Below, in pieces: positions 21,275-32,325 of a DNA stretch of 64,000 nucleotides. The notes under the pieces are model-generated. The model was not told the origin of the DNA. It ran no database searches and saw only the letters and a program-made list of their open reading frames with translations. This DNA is from Kitagawia praeruptora (Eukaryota; Streptophyta; Magnoliopsida; Apiales; Apiaceae). Position 1 is the first letter of the stretch; every line of letters begins with the position of its first letter. The position numbers were made by a program, and so were the translations under genes. The stretch is from the NCBI GenBank assembly GCA_037693485.1, contig CM075350.1, positions 68,986,001 to 69,050,000 on the forward strand. Reading direction: 5' to 3'.

Positions 21275-22123
21275 GGCCATCTATTTACCAAAAATTCAAA
21301 TTTCGATCATCAATTGATCCAAATATTTAATCAACATCCAAATTTTGATCCAAATTAGTATTATTTACATACTTTCTTCGTCCCAATTTGATTGTCCACA
21401 TTATTTTTTACACACATTTATGAAGCTAATAAAATATAGCTCCAACAATTTTTTTTCAAATTTTTTTTTTCTGAATAAAAATTTAGTGTCTAAACTTTTG
21501 TTCAGAAAAAGAATTTATTTTTAAAAAAAATTATGGAGCTATGGTTAATTTGCACCTAAAAATGCGTGAAAAAAGTGAACAATTAAATCGGATAGAGGGA
21601 GTATTATATTACATAAATTTGTATTAACATTTTATTCTTAAATTTAATGTTTAACCATTCTTAACTATTTATAATATTTTTAATAATTAAATTAAACTAA
21701 AATATATATTTTTAATGTACGTAAGTAAGTAAGATTAAAATTGTCTTGACAAAAATATAATATCAAAATTGTATACCGATGTAATTTTTATTTTATACAT
21801 TTATTGTACTTTTATTTAAATTTTAGTGAAATATGCTTTTCTCATTCTTATAAATTTTATTCTAAAAAGTAATTTTATTAAAAATTAATTACATTCTATT
21901 ATTAATTAAGTAATTAAAAAATTACAAATCAATTTTAAATTTAACAAACTAAAAATATACAAATAATAATACAATTATTTTAATATAAAACCAGCTGATC
22001 CAAATTTGGATCAGTGAATAGTACTGAACTGATCCAAAATTTGGATCACCATTTGGATCCTGGACAAGAATTTGAAATAATTTATCACAAATTTGAAATT
22101 TTGAATCATTGTTGGATTTGCCC
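21275..22123. mobile_element. Probable PIF/Harbinger-like MITE holding a Stowaway MITE
   Basis: TTA lies just outside both ends (21272-21274 and 22124-22126). The ends are loosely inverted: GGCCATCTATTTACCAAAAA on the left and GGGCAAATCCAACAATGATT as reverse complement on the right. Both ends are followed inwards by repeated GATCCAAAT(TTGGATC) words. There is no coding capacity. The weak match of the terminal bases is the main doubt. Confidence 0.5.
21372..21601. mobile_element. Stowaway (Tc1/mariner) MITE, 230 bp
   Basis: Left end CTTTCTTCGTCCCAATTTGA and right end, as reverse complement, CTCCCTCTATCCGATTTAAT are of the plant Stowaway type (CTCCCTCCGTCCC). TA flanks both sides (21370-21371 and 21602-21603). 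The arms continue with TGTCCAC/GTGAACA and the element folds on itself. It is non-coding and lies inside the MITE at 21275-22123. Confidence 0.85.
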
Positions 22124-22216
22124 TTAAAGCACGCAGTGAGGGGATACTTCATGCATCCGGATACTCAGTCAAAGTGTCAAAGTGGATGGTGGACGTACAA
22201 ATGGAAAAATCATCTG

Positions 22217-23208
22217 GTTCTGTGAATCTCTGTGGTTCCTTGAATATAGGTTCTGCCTGCTAAAGTTACAATAATATTAGTCACAACTCCCAATTTGATT
22301 TTTCCGAAATAAGAATAAATGTTGGGTGCTGATTTATGCACACCCTAAACTTATTCATGCACACCCTTTCTTTTCATTTGACTAAAATATCCTCCAACCA
22401 TTTTATATACCCTTACTCAAATAGACTTCTTTTTACTATCTTATCATCAAAGGTCTCTGGTGGTGCAAGTTTGTCATGCCTAACAACACTTTTCTATGAC
22501 ACGCTTTCGAAAAAATCAAATTGGGAGTTGTGACTAATATTATTGTAATTTGAGTTAATTGCAAAAAAGTGCCCAAATTTTACATTCATTTTCAAAAAAG
22601 TGGTCAGGCTTTCAATTTTGCAAAATGGTGGCCAGACTTGCATTTTTCCTTTCAAAAAAGTGGCTCGGGTTGATTTTCAGCTTATTTGGCAGGGGTAAAA
22701 TGGGAAAATAAGTTATTTTATTAAAAAAAATGCTAAAAACCCCAAAAATTAACCAAAAAATCCCCAAATTAATATGTGCCACCATATGATTGGTTATATT
22801 CGTAATAATAATAATAATGTAACCCCATGTATGCACATAAATTGACTAATTAAATCTTGACAACTCATATTTGTGGGTTTTTTGGTGAATTGATGTGCAT
22901 ACATGGGGGCATTATTATTATTACGAATATAACCACTCATATGTTGACACATTAATTTGGGAATTTTTGTAGACAATTTTTCGGATCTCTAGCATTTTTT
23001 CCCCATTTTACCCTTGTCAAAAAGCTGAAAATCGCCTGCAGCCACCTTTTTGAAAGGAAAAAGGCAAATCTGGCCACCATTTTGCAAAATTGAAAGTCTG
23101 GCCACTTTTTTGAAAATGAGTATAAAATCTGGCCACCACTTTGAAGTTTACTCTTGTAATTTTAACAGGCAGAACCTATATTCAAGGAACCACACAGGTT
23201 CACAGAAC
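22217..23208. mobile_element. Long foldback element split by a Mutator-like MITE
   Basis: The left arm 22217-22310 (GTTCTGTGAATCTCTGTGG... to TTTTTCCGAAA) pairs with the right arm 22504-22551 plus 23163-23208, once the insert at 22552-23153 and one TSD copy are set aside. The arms are about 93 bp and over 90% alike by eye. The loop is 22311-22503 and contains CATGCACACCCT-type words. No TSD was recognised at the outer ends and there is no coding capacity. Confidence 0.8.
22552..23153. mobile_element. Mutator-like MITE, 602 bp, almost fully palindromic
   Basis: A 9-bp TSD, TTGTAATTT (22543-22551 and 23154-23162), marks a Mutator-like element. Ends are GAGTTAATTGCAAAAAAGTG and, as reverse complement, GAGTAAACTTCAAAGTGGTG. 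Inverted pairing continues inward (GGTGGCCAGA, CTTTCAAAAAAGTGG and so on) through a second zone around ATTCGTAATAATAATAATAA to a loop near 22850. It is non-coding. Confidence 0.9.
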
Positions 23209-23404
23209 TAGCTGATCCCCTTCTTGAAGGAAATTTTGGTAATGTATGTGAAAGTTCTAAGGCTAAAACCCGTGGAGTTAGATGTGTGGAGACTACTCAT
23301 ATGGTAGTAGTAGATTATAATGTGAACAGGTATTGCTATCTGAGAATGGATGGAGATGTGACGACCCGAATTCCTTGTACGGGATTTGGGGGCGTTACAG
23401 AGAT

Positions 23405-23416
23405 GGTATCAGAGCT
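23405..23416 (+). other. iMet-type primer-binding site
   Basis: TGGTATCAGAGC, complementary to the 3' end of initiator Met tRNA, lies 4 bp after the LTR remnant. Confidence 0.85.
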
Positions 23417-24256
23417 AGGTTATAAACCTTAGAACGAGAGTAGGAGAAGTTATGACGAGATAAGGAAGTGACGAAATAGCTTAGGTAGAGTTTGTAGTTG
23501 GACTACTGGGGGTAGTACCAAAGATGAGTTAAGTAAGACCTTTAGTAGTTGATGAAATGGTGATGGATTCCTTAGAGATGATATGAGTCGATAAGGATGG
23601 GGACTGTTTATGTGATACCCTCAAGATAAGAGAAGGAGAATTGGAAACAAGGGAACTGATATGGAAGTTATATAGTAGAACCTCAAGGGGTAGTTAGGGT
23701 GGAGGCAAGATGGCCAATACCAGTAGTGGAATCAATTAGGACGAGAAAAATATGTATCCATGATTTATTTATTGGGTTTAATATTTTTTTTATATAAATG
23801 AGTATATAGAGATATGTATACATAAATATACATATATATAACTGCAGGTATATATATGTAAATATATGTATATGTACAGATATGTACTGTTTTGTTTTCA
23901 TAAATAAATATTTCATGGATATACAGTTTTATTAGACAAAACCACATTGGGATAAGTTGAATCGAGTGAGGCTGTGACTTTTGGAGAAGTGTAGAAGAGA
24001 TAAATTGAGTGGATTTTATAGATGGAGACAAAACAAGAAGAGTATGATGGTATTATGTATGGATTTGGAAGAGGAATGAGCTAGAATATTTCAACAGGGA
24101 TTGTAATAATAGATTGAATATAATGATGCAGTGTTCTAGATAAGGGACTATGTGATATGGGTATAAGAAGCGGCCATGGTAAAGGCTGAGAGTGAATTGA
24201 TCCAGGAGGATAAAGATGAGAAGAAAGAGGTATATTTAATGATTAGTAAGAGAAAA
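23417..24256 (+). other. Non-coding internal region of the old LTR element
   Basis: Purine-rich sequence with frequent stops in all frames. A TA/TATG-rich low-complexity stretch lies at 23785-23905. No protein motif was found. It continues after the copia element at 47147. Confidence 0.6.
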
Positions 24257-24782
24257 TGTTAGATATAATTGATGTAAGTATTAATCAGTGTTTAAATGTT
24301 ACAGTGATAAATCAAAGTTTAGCTGGAAGCGGTCAGAGTTTAGTTAAACGCTGACGAATGGAAGCTCGACAGAGTTTGTTAAACTCTGTCTGGAGGAAGC
24401 GTCTACAGGTCAACAGTGATTGAAGAATAATTGAAGATAATTATGGAAGCAATATCTTTGAAGATTGGATAGCTGTCAAAGAGATTGTGTTGACTAAGGA
24501 GACGTGTAGCAATCGTGTTTGATATCAATTGTATAGCTGATTTATAGGAGTATCAATTTTACGATTGTATAGTAGCTGTATGTTTTATAAATATAGTTAG
24601 GTTAACCCTAGAAGGGTATCGAACAACGAATTATCATTCATTGTAATCTAAGCAGCTCTCTGTGATATTTTGCATCACTGAGAGAGGAATTATTAATTCC
24701 AAACAATTTTTAATTGTTAAAACGTGTGTTCTTGTTAATCTCTCATACAAATCTTGATTATATTTGTGTATTCGGCCTAACA
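24257..24782 (+). repeat. 5' LTR of the outer copia element
   Basis: Begins TGTTAGATATAATTG and ends TTCGGCCTAACA. It holds a perfect small palindrome CAGAGTTTGTTAAACTCTG (24371-24389). TATA-like TTTATAAATATAG is near 24584-24596 and a possible transcript leader follows. Confidence 0.95.
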
Positions 24783-24800
24783 AGTGGTATCAAAGCAGAT
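24783..24800 (+). other. Primer-binding site of the outer copia element
   Basis: AGTGGTATCAAAGCAGATC directly follows the LTR. TGGTATCA-AGC matches initiator Met tRNA apart from one base. Confidence 0.9.
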
Positions 24801-24843
24801 CTGTTACTCTATAAAGTTAAAGATTTACACACAACTATAATCA

Positions 24844-27093
24844 ATGGCAGAGATTCCTCCTCTAACAGATTTAGGTTCTAAGAAGGCTCCTACTACTGTG
24901 AGTCGTTATGAGACTATTAGGGTTCCTATTCTGAGGCCAGCAGATTATGCTATCTGGAAGGTGAAGATGACTATGTTTCTGGAGGCTACAGATCCAGAAT
25001 ATCTTGACAGAATTTATGAAGGTCCTCATAAGCCTACCAAGCTATCTGCTGCTACTGCTGGTCAAGAGGCTAAAACAGTTCCAAAAGAAAAGAAAGATCT
25101 TACTCCTGAGGATATTTCATCTATTGCTAAGGATGCAAAGGTTAGACATCTACTTCATAGTGCTTTAGATAATGTTATGTCTAACAAAGTGATTAATTGC
25201 ACAACTGCAAAAGAAATCTGGGATGCCCTTGAAGTTAGATGTCAAGGAACTGCTGCTATCAAGAAGAATAGAAGGAACATACTCATACAGGAGTATGAGC
25301 ATTTTGAGGCAAAGTCTGAAGAAACCATAACAGAAACATTTGACAGGTTCTGTAAGCTGCCAATGATTTGTCATTGGTAAATAAAGAGTATGATCTAGAA
25401 GACTCAAATCTCAAATTTCTTCTTGCTCTACCTGAAAAGTGGGATGTGAAAACAACCACTATCAGAGACAATAATGATCTTGCTGATACTGAGATTGATG
25501 AAATCTATGGGTTGCTCAAAACTCATGAATTGGAAATGGAACAGAGAAACAGAAGATCAAGCAAGAAGGCAAAGTCTGTTGCTCTTAAGGTTGAAGAGAA
25601 ACCTTTGAAGAAAGAAGCATCAAGGAAGAAAGCTAAGGAAAAGCTTTAGCTATATATTCTGAAAGTAAGTCATCAGATTCTGATGTTGACTCAAACACTG
25701 ATGGATCATCTGATTCTGAGGATAATGAAGAGATGAGAAAAATGGCTATCTTGATGGTGAAGACTTTCAAGAAGATGGGTTTCAAGAACTTTAAGAAGGG
25801 AAACAGATTCTCTAGAGATTCAACTTCAGACAGGAAGAGTTTCAGGAAGTCTGAGAGAAAAGATACCAAGTATGGGAAGAAAGATAAGTCTGAGATTCAA
25901 TGCTACAAGTGTAAGGGGATGGGTCACTATGCTCCTGAGTGCAAGAAGGATAAAACTGAAAAAGCACTCATCACCAAAGGCAGAGATTGGGCAGACACTT
26001 CAGACTCAGATGAAGATGTCAACTATGCTCTCATGGCTTCTATTGAAAATGAATCAGAAGAGTCTGAAAACAAGGTACCCTTAACTACTTATGCTTATAA
26101 TACTGATAATATATCTGAATTGAGAATTTATCTTAAGTCATTGCATATCAGTTATAGGGATCAGACTTTAGAGAATGAGAGAATTAAATCTGAGAATTCT
26201 GAACTTAAAGAGAGAAATAAAATTGTTGAAGAGAAACTAGAAAACATGCAACAAGTTCAGAAAGAAAGAGATGATGCTGTTTATCTAGAACAGGAGTTGC
26301 TAGGCAGATATAAGCAACTAGAATCTGAATTGGAGAAGGCAAATCACATAATTAAAACTTGGACTGATTCTGGAAAAGACACTAATGAGGTTTTTCAGTC
26401 AGACACAGTTGGTTTAGGTTACTGTGAGGGAGATGAACTTAGGTTTCAAAATCATGTCAAAATTAGAACACATCTTCCTACTACAAAATTTGTTCATGGA
26501 GTAAATGAATCTAAATCTGAAGCTGAAAAGGAGCTGTTAAGAAAGAACCAGTAAAAACTAGTGTTAAACAGGTTAATATTGGTTTAATGACGGATAAACA
26601 ACTCAAGCATAGGCTTAAGGAGTTAAAATCTGTTAAGAAACAGAAAGTGTCTAGAACGAACAGAAATGGTAAAGTAGGCATTTCTCAAGGTAATTATCCA
26701 ATGCTTACTACTTTTGCTCCAAGAAAGACATGTCATAACTGTGGTGGCACTAACCATCTTGCTAGCTTTTGCATGAAGAATAAAAACATTAATTCTTTAC
26801 CTTCCAGATCTGAAGTAAAGAAAGATAATGTTAGAACTAGACCACAGACTTTATGCAAATATTGTGGAAGTACTTGGCATTCTATTTATACTTGCAGGGA
26901 TTATCATGCTATTTATCATAATTACTATGAACTTAAGCCCAATTTGAAATGGGTGAAGGTTAATACTGCAAGTGTAAACACTGAAAATGTTAGCTTAAAC
27001 TCTGATAATGTAAATTCCACTGCTAAAGCTAACAAAGTTAAGAAAGCCAAAGGATCCAAGCAAGTCTGTATCCTTAAATCTAACCTTCAGTAA
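24844..27093 (+). pseudogene. gag of the outer copia element, several frameshifts
   Basis: The start ATG at 24844 lies 62 bp after the LTR. The first piece (24844-25380) is a typical copia gag N-terminus (YAIWKVKMTMFLEATDPEYL; later EIWDALEVRCQGT). The frame then moves near 25370, again between 25649 and 25733, and again between 26554 and 26587. Later pieces carry a Lys-rich stretch, a CCHC knuckle (CYKCKGMGHYAPEC near 25902-25943), a coiled coil (26150-26350) and two further Cys/His clusters (CHNCGGTNHLASFC near 26731 and CKYCGSTWHSIYTC near 26854). Gag packages the RNA. A stop at 27091 ends the last piece, just before the protease piece. Confidence 0.85.
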
Positions 27094-27103
27094 ATGTTTG
27101 TGA

Positions 27104-28251
27104 TTGCATGGCATAAGGGAGAGTACCCTAGTCGTGGACAGTGGATGTTCAGGACATATGACTGGAAATAAAGCCCTGCTGTCAGAGTATGTGGAGAAGG
27201 CTGGCCCAAAAGTTTCCTATGGATATGGCAACATAGGACATACTCTGGGATATGGCAACATCAATCTTGGAAGTGTCATCATCACTAATGTAGCTCTGGT
27301 TCCAGGACTCAAGCATGATCTGCTATCTGTGAGTCAAATCTGTGACAGAGGATATCATGTAGATTTCAGCCTGAATATTGTGAAATCATCAGTAAATCTA
27401 TAGGGAAAGTTGTTCTAGTTGGAAACAGGTACAATAATATATATGAAATAAGGTTGTCAACAAACTCTGATGGCAAAGCAGTGTGCATGTCAACAAGAAT
27501 GTCCAGTGAAGAGAGTTGGAAGTGGCATAAGAAACTTTCTCATTTGAATCTGAACAACATCAATGAGCTGATTAAAAAGGATCTTGTTAGAGGACTCCCA
27601 AAATCTTTATTAAATGTTAATGGTCTGTGTAATTCCTGTCAAAAGGCCAAACAGTGGAAGTCATCTTTCAAGAGTAAGTCTGAATCTTCAATTGTTGATC
27701 CTTATCATCTTCTACATGTTGATCTTTTAGGACCAGTAAATGTGATGTCTATTGGAAGAAAGAAATATATTTTAGTCATTGTTGATGAACACACCAGATA
27801 TACTTGGGTGTATTTTCAAGCAAAGAAGGATGAAACTACATTAACTCTGATGGAGCATGTAAAACTACTGGACAAAGGATCCAAACACAAAGTCAAGATA
27901 ATCAGGAGTGATAATGGAACTGAATTCAGAAATACAACAATGGAAGAATTCTGCAAGAACAGATGAGTGAAGCAAGAGTTTTCTGCACCTGGTACACCAC
28001 AGCAAAATGGTGTAGTTGAAAGAAAGAACAGAACCTTGATAGAAGCTGCTAGAACTATGCTTGATGAAGCAAAATTGCCAACCTATTTCTGGGCAGAAGC
28101 TGTTCAAACTGCCTGTTTTACTCAGAATGCAACTCTGATCAACAAGCATGGAAAAACACCATATGAGATGGTGAGGGAAAAGAAGCCAAACTTGAAATAT
28201 TTTTATATTTTTGGGTGCAAATGCTTTGTGCTGAAAACTCATCCTGAATAG
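27104..28251 (+). pseudogene. Protease and integrase of the outer copia element
   Basis: 27104-27403 holds the aspartic protease active site (VVDSGCSGHMTGN near 27127-27165). After a stop at 27401 and a frame change, 27454-27966 reads the GAG-pre-integrase zinc finger (WHKKLSHLNLNNI ... CNSCQKAKQ) and the integrase core with Asp in HVDLLGP and in RSDNGTEF. After a TGA at 27964-27966, the same frame gives the catalytic Glu (PQQNGVVERKNRTL). The piece ends with a TAG at 28249-28251. All three catalytic acidic residues of integrase are still visible, but the frame is not continuous. Confidence 0.88.
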
Positions 28252-28980
28252 CTGACAAAATTTGAGCTAAAAGCTGATGAGGGAATTTTTGTTGGCTATC
28301 CATTGTCAACAAAGGCATTCAGAGTTTATAATCTGAGAACCAAGGTGATCATGGAGTCAATTCTTGTGTCATTTGATGATAAGAAAATAACTGGACTTGA
28401 AGATGTAGATGAACTTGATCAACTGCACTTTGAAAATGAAGACTTAAACTCTGATGAAATAAACTCTGATGATGCTGAACTGATAAACTCTGTTGAGCTA
28501 AACTCTGAACCTCTACTGGTAAACATTGAAGAAACTTTTCAGCCACAAACAAGGGGAGAACCAGTTGAGGGGGAGCATGGAGAATCACTTCATAGTGATG
28601 ACTCAAATTCTGAAAGTGAGTCAGCTGAAAAATCTGGATCAAACTCTGATGACTTAAACTCTGAAAGTCCAAAATCTGACAGTTCAAACTCTGAGCAGTC
28701 AAATTCAGGGGGAGCCTCAGAGAATGAAGAAAGACAACAAGAAAATCAGGAGAACATGGATCGAGGGGGAGGATCAAACACTGAGAGAAGTCATTTGCCT
28801 TCAGCTAGGAAATGGACAAAATCTCACACACCTGATTTGATTATTGGTGATCCAGATGCAAGAGTAAGGACAAGGAGTGAAACAACAAATGAATCTCTGT
28901 TTCATGCTTTCTTGTCACAATCTGAACCAAAGAAAGTAGAAGAAGCTCTTCAAGATGCTGACTGGATAACAGCAATGTAG
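28252..28980 (+). pseudogene. Integrase end and Ser/Asn/Asp-rich linker of the outer copia element
   Basis: The frame is the same as the previous segment. It begins with an integrase C-terminal segment (VGYPLSTKAFRVYNLRTK) and continues as a highly acidic linker rich in Asn-Ser-Asp and Asn-Ser-Glu repeats (28440-28700). The linker's DNA is made partly of repeated AAACTCTG words. It ends in a TPDLIIGDPDARVRTR segment that normally leads into RT. A TAG at 28978-28980 interrupts shortly before the RT. Confidence 0.8.
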
Positions 28981-30449
28981 GAGGAGTTAAATGAATTTGA
29001 GAGAAATGAAGTTTGGACCCTTGTACCAAGACCAAAGAATAGATCTGTTGTTGGTACTAAATGGGTTTTCAGGAATAAAATTGACAGTGAGGGGGTTGTT
29101 ACAAGAAACAAGGCCAGACTTGTGGCAAAAGGCTATTCACAGCAGGAAGGAATAGACTATGATGAAACTTTTGCTCCAGTTGAAAGATTGGAGGCAATAA
29201 GGATGTTTCTAGCATATACCTCTCATAAGAAATTCAAGGTATTTCAGATGGATGTGAAAAGTGCCTTTCTGAATGGGAAACTTGAAGAAGAAGTGTTTGT
29301 TGAACAACCACCAGGATTTGTGAACCCCAAATATCCAGATTATGTCTACAGGCTAGATAAGGCACTCTATGGACTTAAGCAGGCACCAAGAGCATGGTAT
29401 GAAACTCTGGCTCAATTTTTTCTAGAAAGTGGGTTTCACAGAGGTACAATTGATAAAACCCTGTTCTACTTTAAATCTAGTAGTGACTTGCTTTTGGTTC
29501 AAATATATGTTGATGACATAATTTTTGGGTCTATTAATGATAAACTCTGTACAAAGTTTGCCAAGCTAATGCAGTCCAGGTATCAAATAAGTATGATGGG
29601 AGAGCTAAGTTATTTTCTAGGCCTACAGGTGAAGCAAACAGATGATGGGATTTTCATAAATCAAGCAAAATATACCAGAAATCTTCTCAAGAAATTTGGT
29701 ATGCTTGACTGCTCATCTACATCAACTCCCATGGCAACAGCAACAAAGTTGGACAAAGACACAGGAGATTCAGTAGATATGACAAACTACAGAGGCATGA
29801 TAGGGTCACTTCTTTATCTGACAGCAAGTAGGCCTGATATCATGTATGCAACCTGTCTCTTGCAAGGTTTCAGGCAGACCCCAGAGAACCACATCTCATA
29901 GCTGTGAAAAGAATCTTTAAATATCTCAAGGGCACCATTACTTTAGGTCTGTGGTATCCCAGAGAATCAGATTTCAAGCTACTTGGTTACTCTGATGCAG
30001 ACTTTGCAGGCTGTAAGATAGACAGAAAAAGCACCAGTGGAAGTTGTCAATTTCTGTGTGATAGACTTGTTTCTTGGTACAGCAAGAAACAGAAATCAAT
30101 TTCTACATTTACAGCTGAGGCAGAGTATATTGCAGCTGGTAGCTGTTGTGCACAGATTCTATGGATGAAGAATCAATTGCTGGATTATGGATTGAGGTAC
30201 AGTAAGATTCCTATTTACTGTGATAATCAAAGTGTTATTGCTATGACAGGTAATCCAGTACAGCATTCAATGACCAAGCACATCAGCATAAGGTATCACT
30301 TTATCAGAGAACATGTAGAGGAAGGAAACATTGAGCTTCATTTTGTGTCTACAGACCAACAGCTAGCAGATATCTTCACCAATCCATTGAGTGAAGCTAT
30401 ATTTACAAGGCTGGTAAATGAACTTGGAATGGTCTCTGGTTTTGACTAG
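28981..30449 (+). pseudogene. Reverse transcriptase and RNase H of the outer copia element
   Basis: RT motifs are in order: LVPRPKNRSVVGTKWVFRNK (29018-29080), ARLVAKGYSQ, QMDVKSAFLNGKLEEEVFV (near 29248), YGLKQAPRAWY and the active site YVDDIIFGS (near 29508-29534). A frameshift near 29895 separates RNase H, whose residues are plain: YSDADFAGCKIDRKSTSG, TAEAEYIAAG and YCDNQSVI. The segment ends at a TAG at 30447 after LADIFTNPL. Catalytic residues are retained; only frames are broken. RT and RNase H copy the element RNA into DNA. Confidence 0.92.
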
Positions 30450-31960
30450 AGATATTGGTTATACTCAAAATTTTACTTATGTTTCTGTGATGTGTTAACT
30501 GCTATGTGAATTTTTTTAAAACTCTGCTATGCAAACTCTGTTATGTTAAACTCTCTTAGCTTGTTCTATTGGTCAAACACTGTTAACATGCTGGATAAAC
30601 ACTAATAAACTCTGATAATGTTATTGTCTGATATGAACACCGATGAAGAAAACTATATGAAGCATGATTCTCAGTTATTAATCATGAATCTTTCTAAGTT
30701 ATTTGTGATCTAATCTTAGACTGTGTAGAAAATTAACACAAGCATGATACTGTTTCATATTTATAGCATCTCTTAGTTTATCTATCCTAAACTCTGAGTC
30801 TGTAAATACTGTGTGCATTGCCTCTCATGAATAACTTCTTATGTTGATGACTTCTAAACTCTGTTAGTTAAACTCTGTTTGGTTAGATGTTGTAATCAGT
30901 AAACTCCCGAAGAAGTTGTATATAGGATGCTAGAATTTCTTTCTGATTATGTTGTATCTAGGAAGAACCAGGAACTTGCTGGTAATAGTAAGGGCTAAAA
31001 TTCTCTAATTTTTGGTGACTAATCAAAGATCAGGAAGAACCAGGAACTTATCAATAGATAAGGGCTAAGATTCTAGGATTTTTGGTGACTGGTCAGAGAT
31101 TAGGAAGACCCAGGAACTTGTCAAAATGATAAGGGCTAAAATTATAGGATTTTTGGTGACTAGTTACAACTTCTGTTAAAAAAATAATAATAATAATAAA
31201 ATAAAATAAAAATCTGTATATTTTTTTTCTTCTGTAAATTTTTATTTAGCAGGGGGGTATAAGTTATTTCAGAGTTTCTGTATATTATTTTTCTTACAGA
31301 GTTTAGCATTCATTATACATTCAGTGTTTACTTTGAGAGTTTGTGCATCCAGTGTTTACTGATTTATTTTTATGGATTTTATGAAATAATAGATGCTCTA
31401 AAAATTGGATAAGTAAACTCTGCTATACACACACATATTCACATCTGTGCAGTGTTTGAAAAGGTTACGGTAATAAAGTTGGAGAATTGACAAACGCTGG
31501 TGAATTTTGTCTAAGACTCTAAGGTATATTTTATTTCAGATGATTTCAAACTTGGGGTTAAAAGAGTTTTGACAGCTGTTAATAAGTGCAGGAGTGTTAA
31601 AGTGTGTCAGTAATGGGAGAGAGAAAATAGCAGTAATTATTGCTATAATTACTGAGCAATACAAAGCTGTTCCGCTAATTATGTGCCACGTGTCCCACTC
31701 ACACATTTATCAAGCATCGTGTCCCACTCACACATGGTAACTGGTTGTGTGTATTAATGTTAAAACGATTGGGTTTAATTTTTCTTTATATATCTAATCA
31801 TTTCACTTAAACTCTTCATATTCACTCACCCACTTACACACCCAATCACAATTACTTTTTACACAACCACTCAGTTATTTCGTATTTTTCACTTGAGCAC
31901 TTTAGCAAACACCTTTCACTCATACCATTTTCTTTCATATTTTCTTCTCAAATCATTCTA
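30450..31960 (+). other. Non-coding spacer between RNase H and the extra ORF
   Basis: No coding frame is supported. It carries AAACTCTG at least seven times (30520-31415). Three tandem copies of a unit of about 61-62 bp lie at 30960-31165, with the core AGGAAGAACCAGGAACTT and ending TTTTTGGTGACTA. A (TAA)n/(AAT)n tract lies near 31185-31215. TATATATCTAATC near 31790 and a CACTCA-rich stretch precede the extra ORF, so a promoter could lie here, but this is conjecture. Confidence 0.65.
30960..31165. repeat. Three tandem copies of a 61-62-bp unit
   Basis: Each copy has AGGAAGA(A/C)CCAGGAACTT, GATAAGGGCTAA(A/G)ATT and TTTTTGGTGACT. The copies start at about 30960, 31031 and 31091. They diverge mainly in the middle. 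Confidence 0.85.
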
Positions 31961-32325
31961 ATGGATACCAAATCTTTTACTGCTCTAGGATTATTGTTTG
32001 TTTCTAACAATTATGCAGCCCCATTGAATAATGAGAACGTACAAGACGCGTTTCATTTGATGCAAAACTTCTTGAGGGATTCCGAAATAGGTCAAGCTCT
32101 GGTCGAACCATAAACACTTTTTGCCTCGCAGATTGCTTCTTTCTGGCAGAATTCTGTTTATGATGATGGAGGAGAGAATGGGACTCCGTCTATTATTTTC
32201 ACCTATGAGGATGCAGAGTATATTATTACTCCAACCACTGTCAGAGAAACCATGGGCTTTGATACACACACTTCCTACAGTGTTGCTCCTGAAAATACTC
32301 TGAAAGAGATGTTGCAGCAGATTGG
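31961..32325 (+). pseudogene. Extra ORF of the outer copia element, N-terminal part
   Basis: The ATG at 31961 opens a frame reading MDTKSFTALGLLFVSNNYA, with an in-frame TAA at 32111-32113, then an open stretch (FASQIASFWQNSVYDDG ... TPTTVRETMGF) up to the ATTGG target site. The same frame resumes on the other side of the nested element at 43257. The family is seen as an extra ORF in large plant copia elements; its function is unknown. The usual comparison is with the env-like ORF of SIRE elements, but no signal peptide or transmembrane segment is visible here. Confidence 0.7.

Noticed and set aside
23199..23245. A short frame reading ELADPLLEGNFG, like a receptor-like cytoplasmic kinase motif
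   Set aside because: The first residues come from the foldback element's arm and similarity stops after about 11 residues; no other kinase motif is near.
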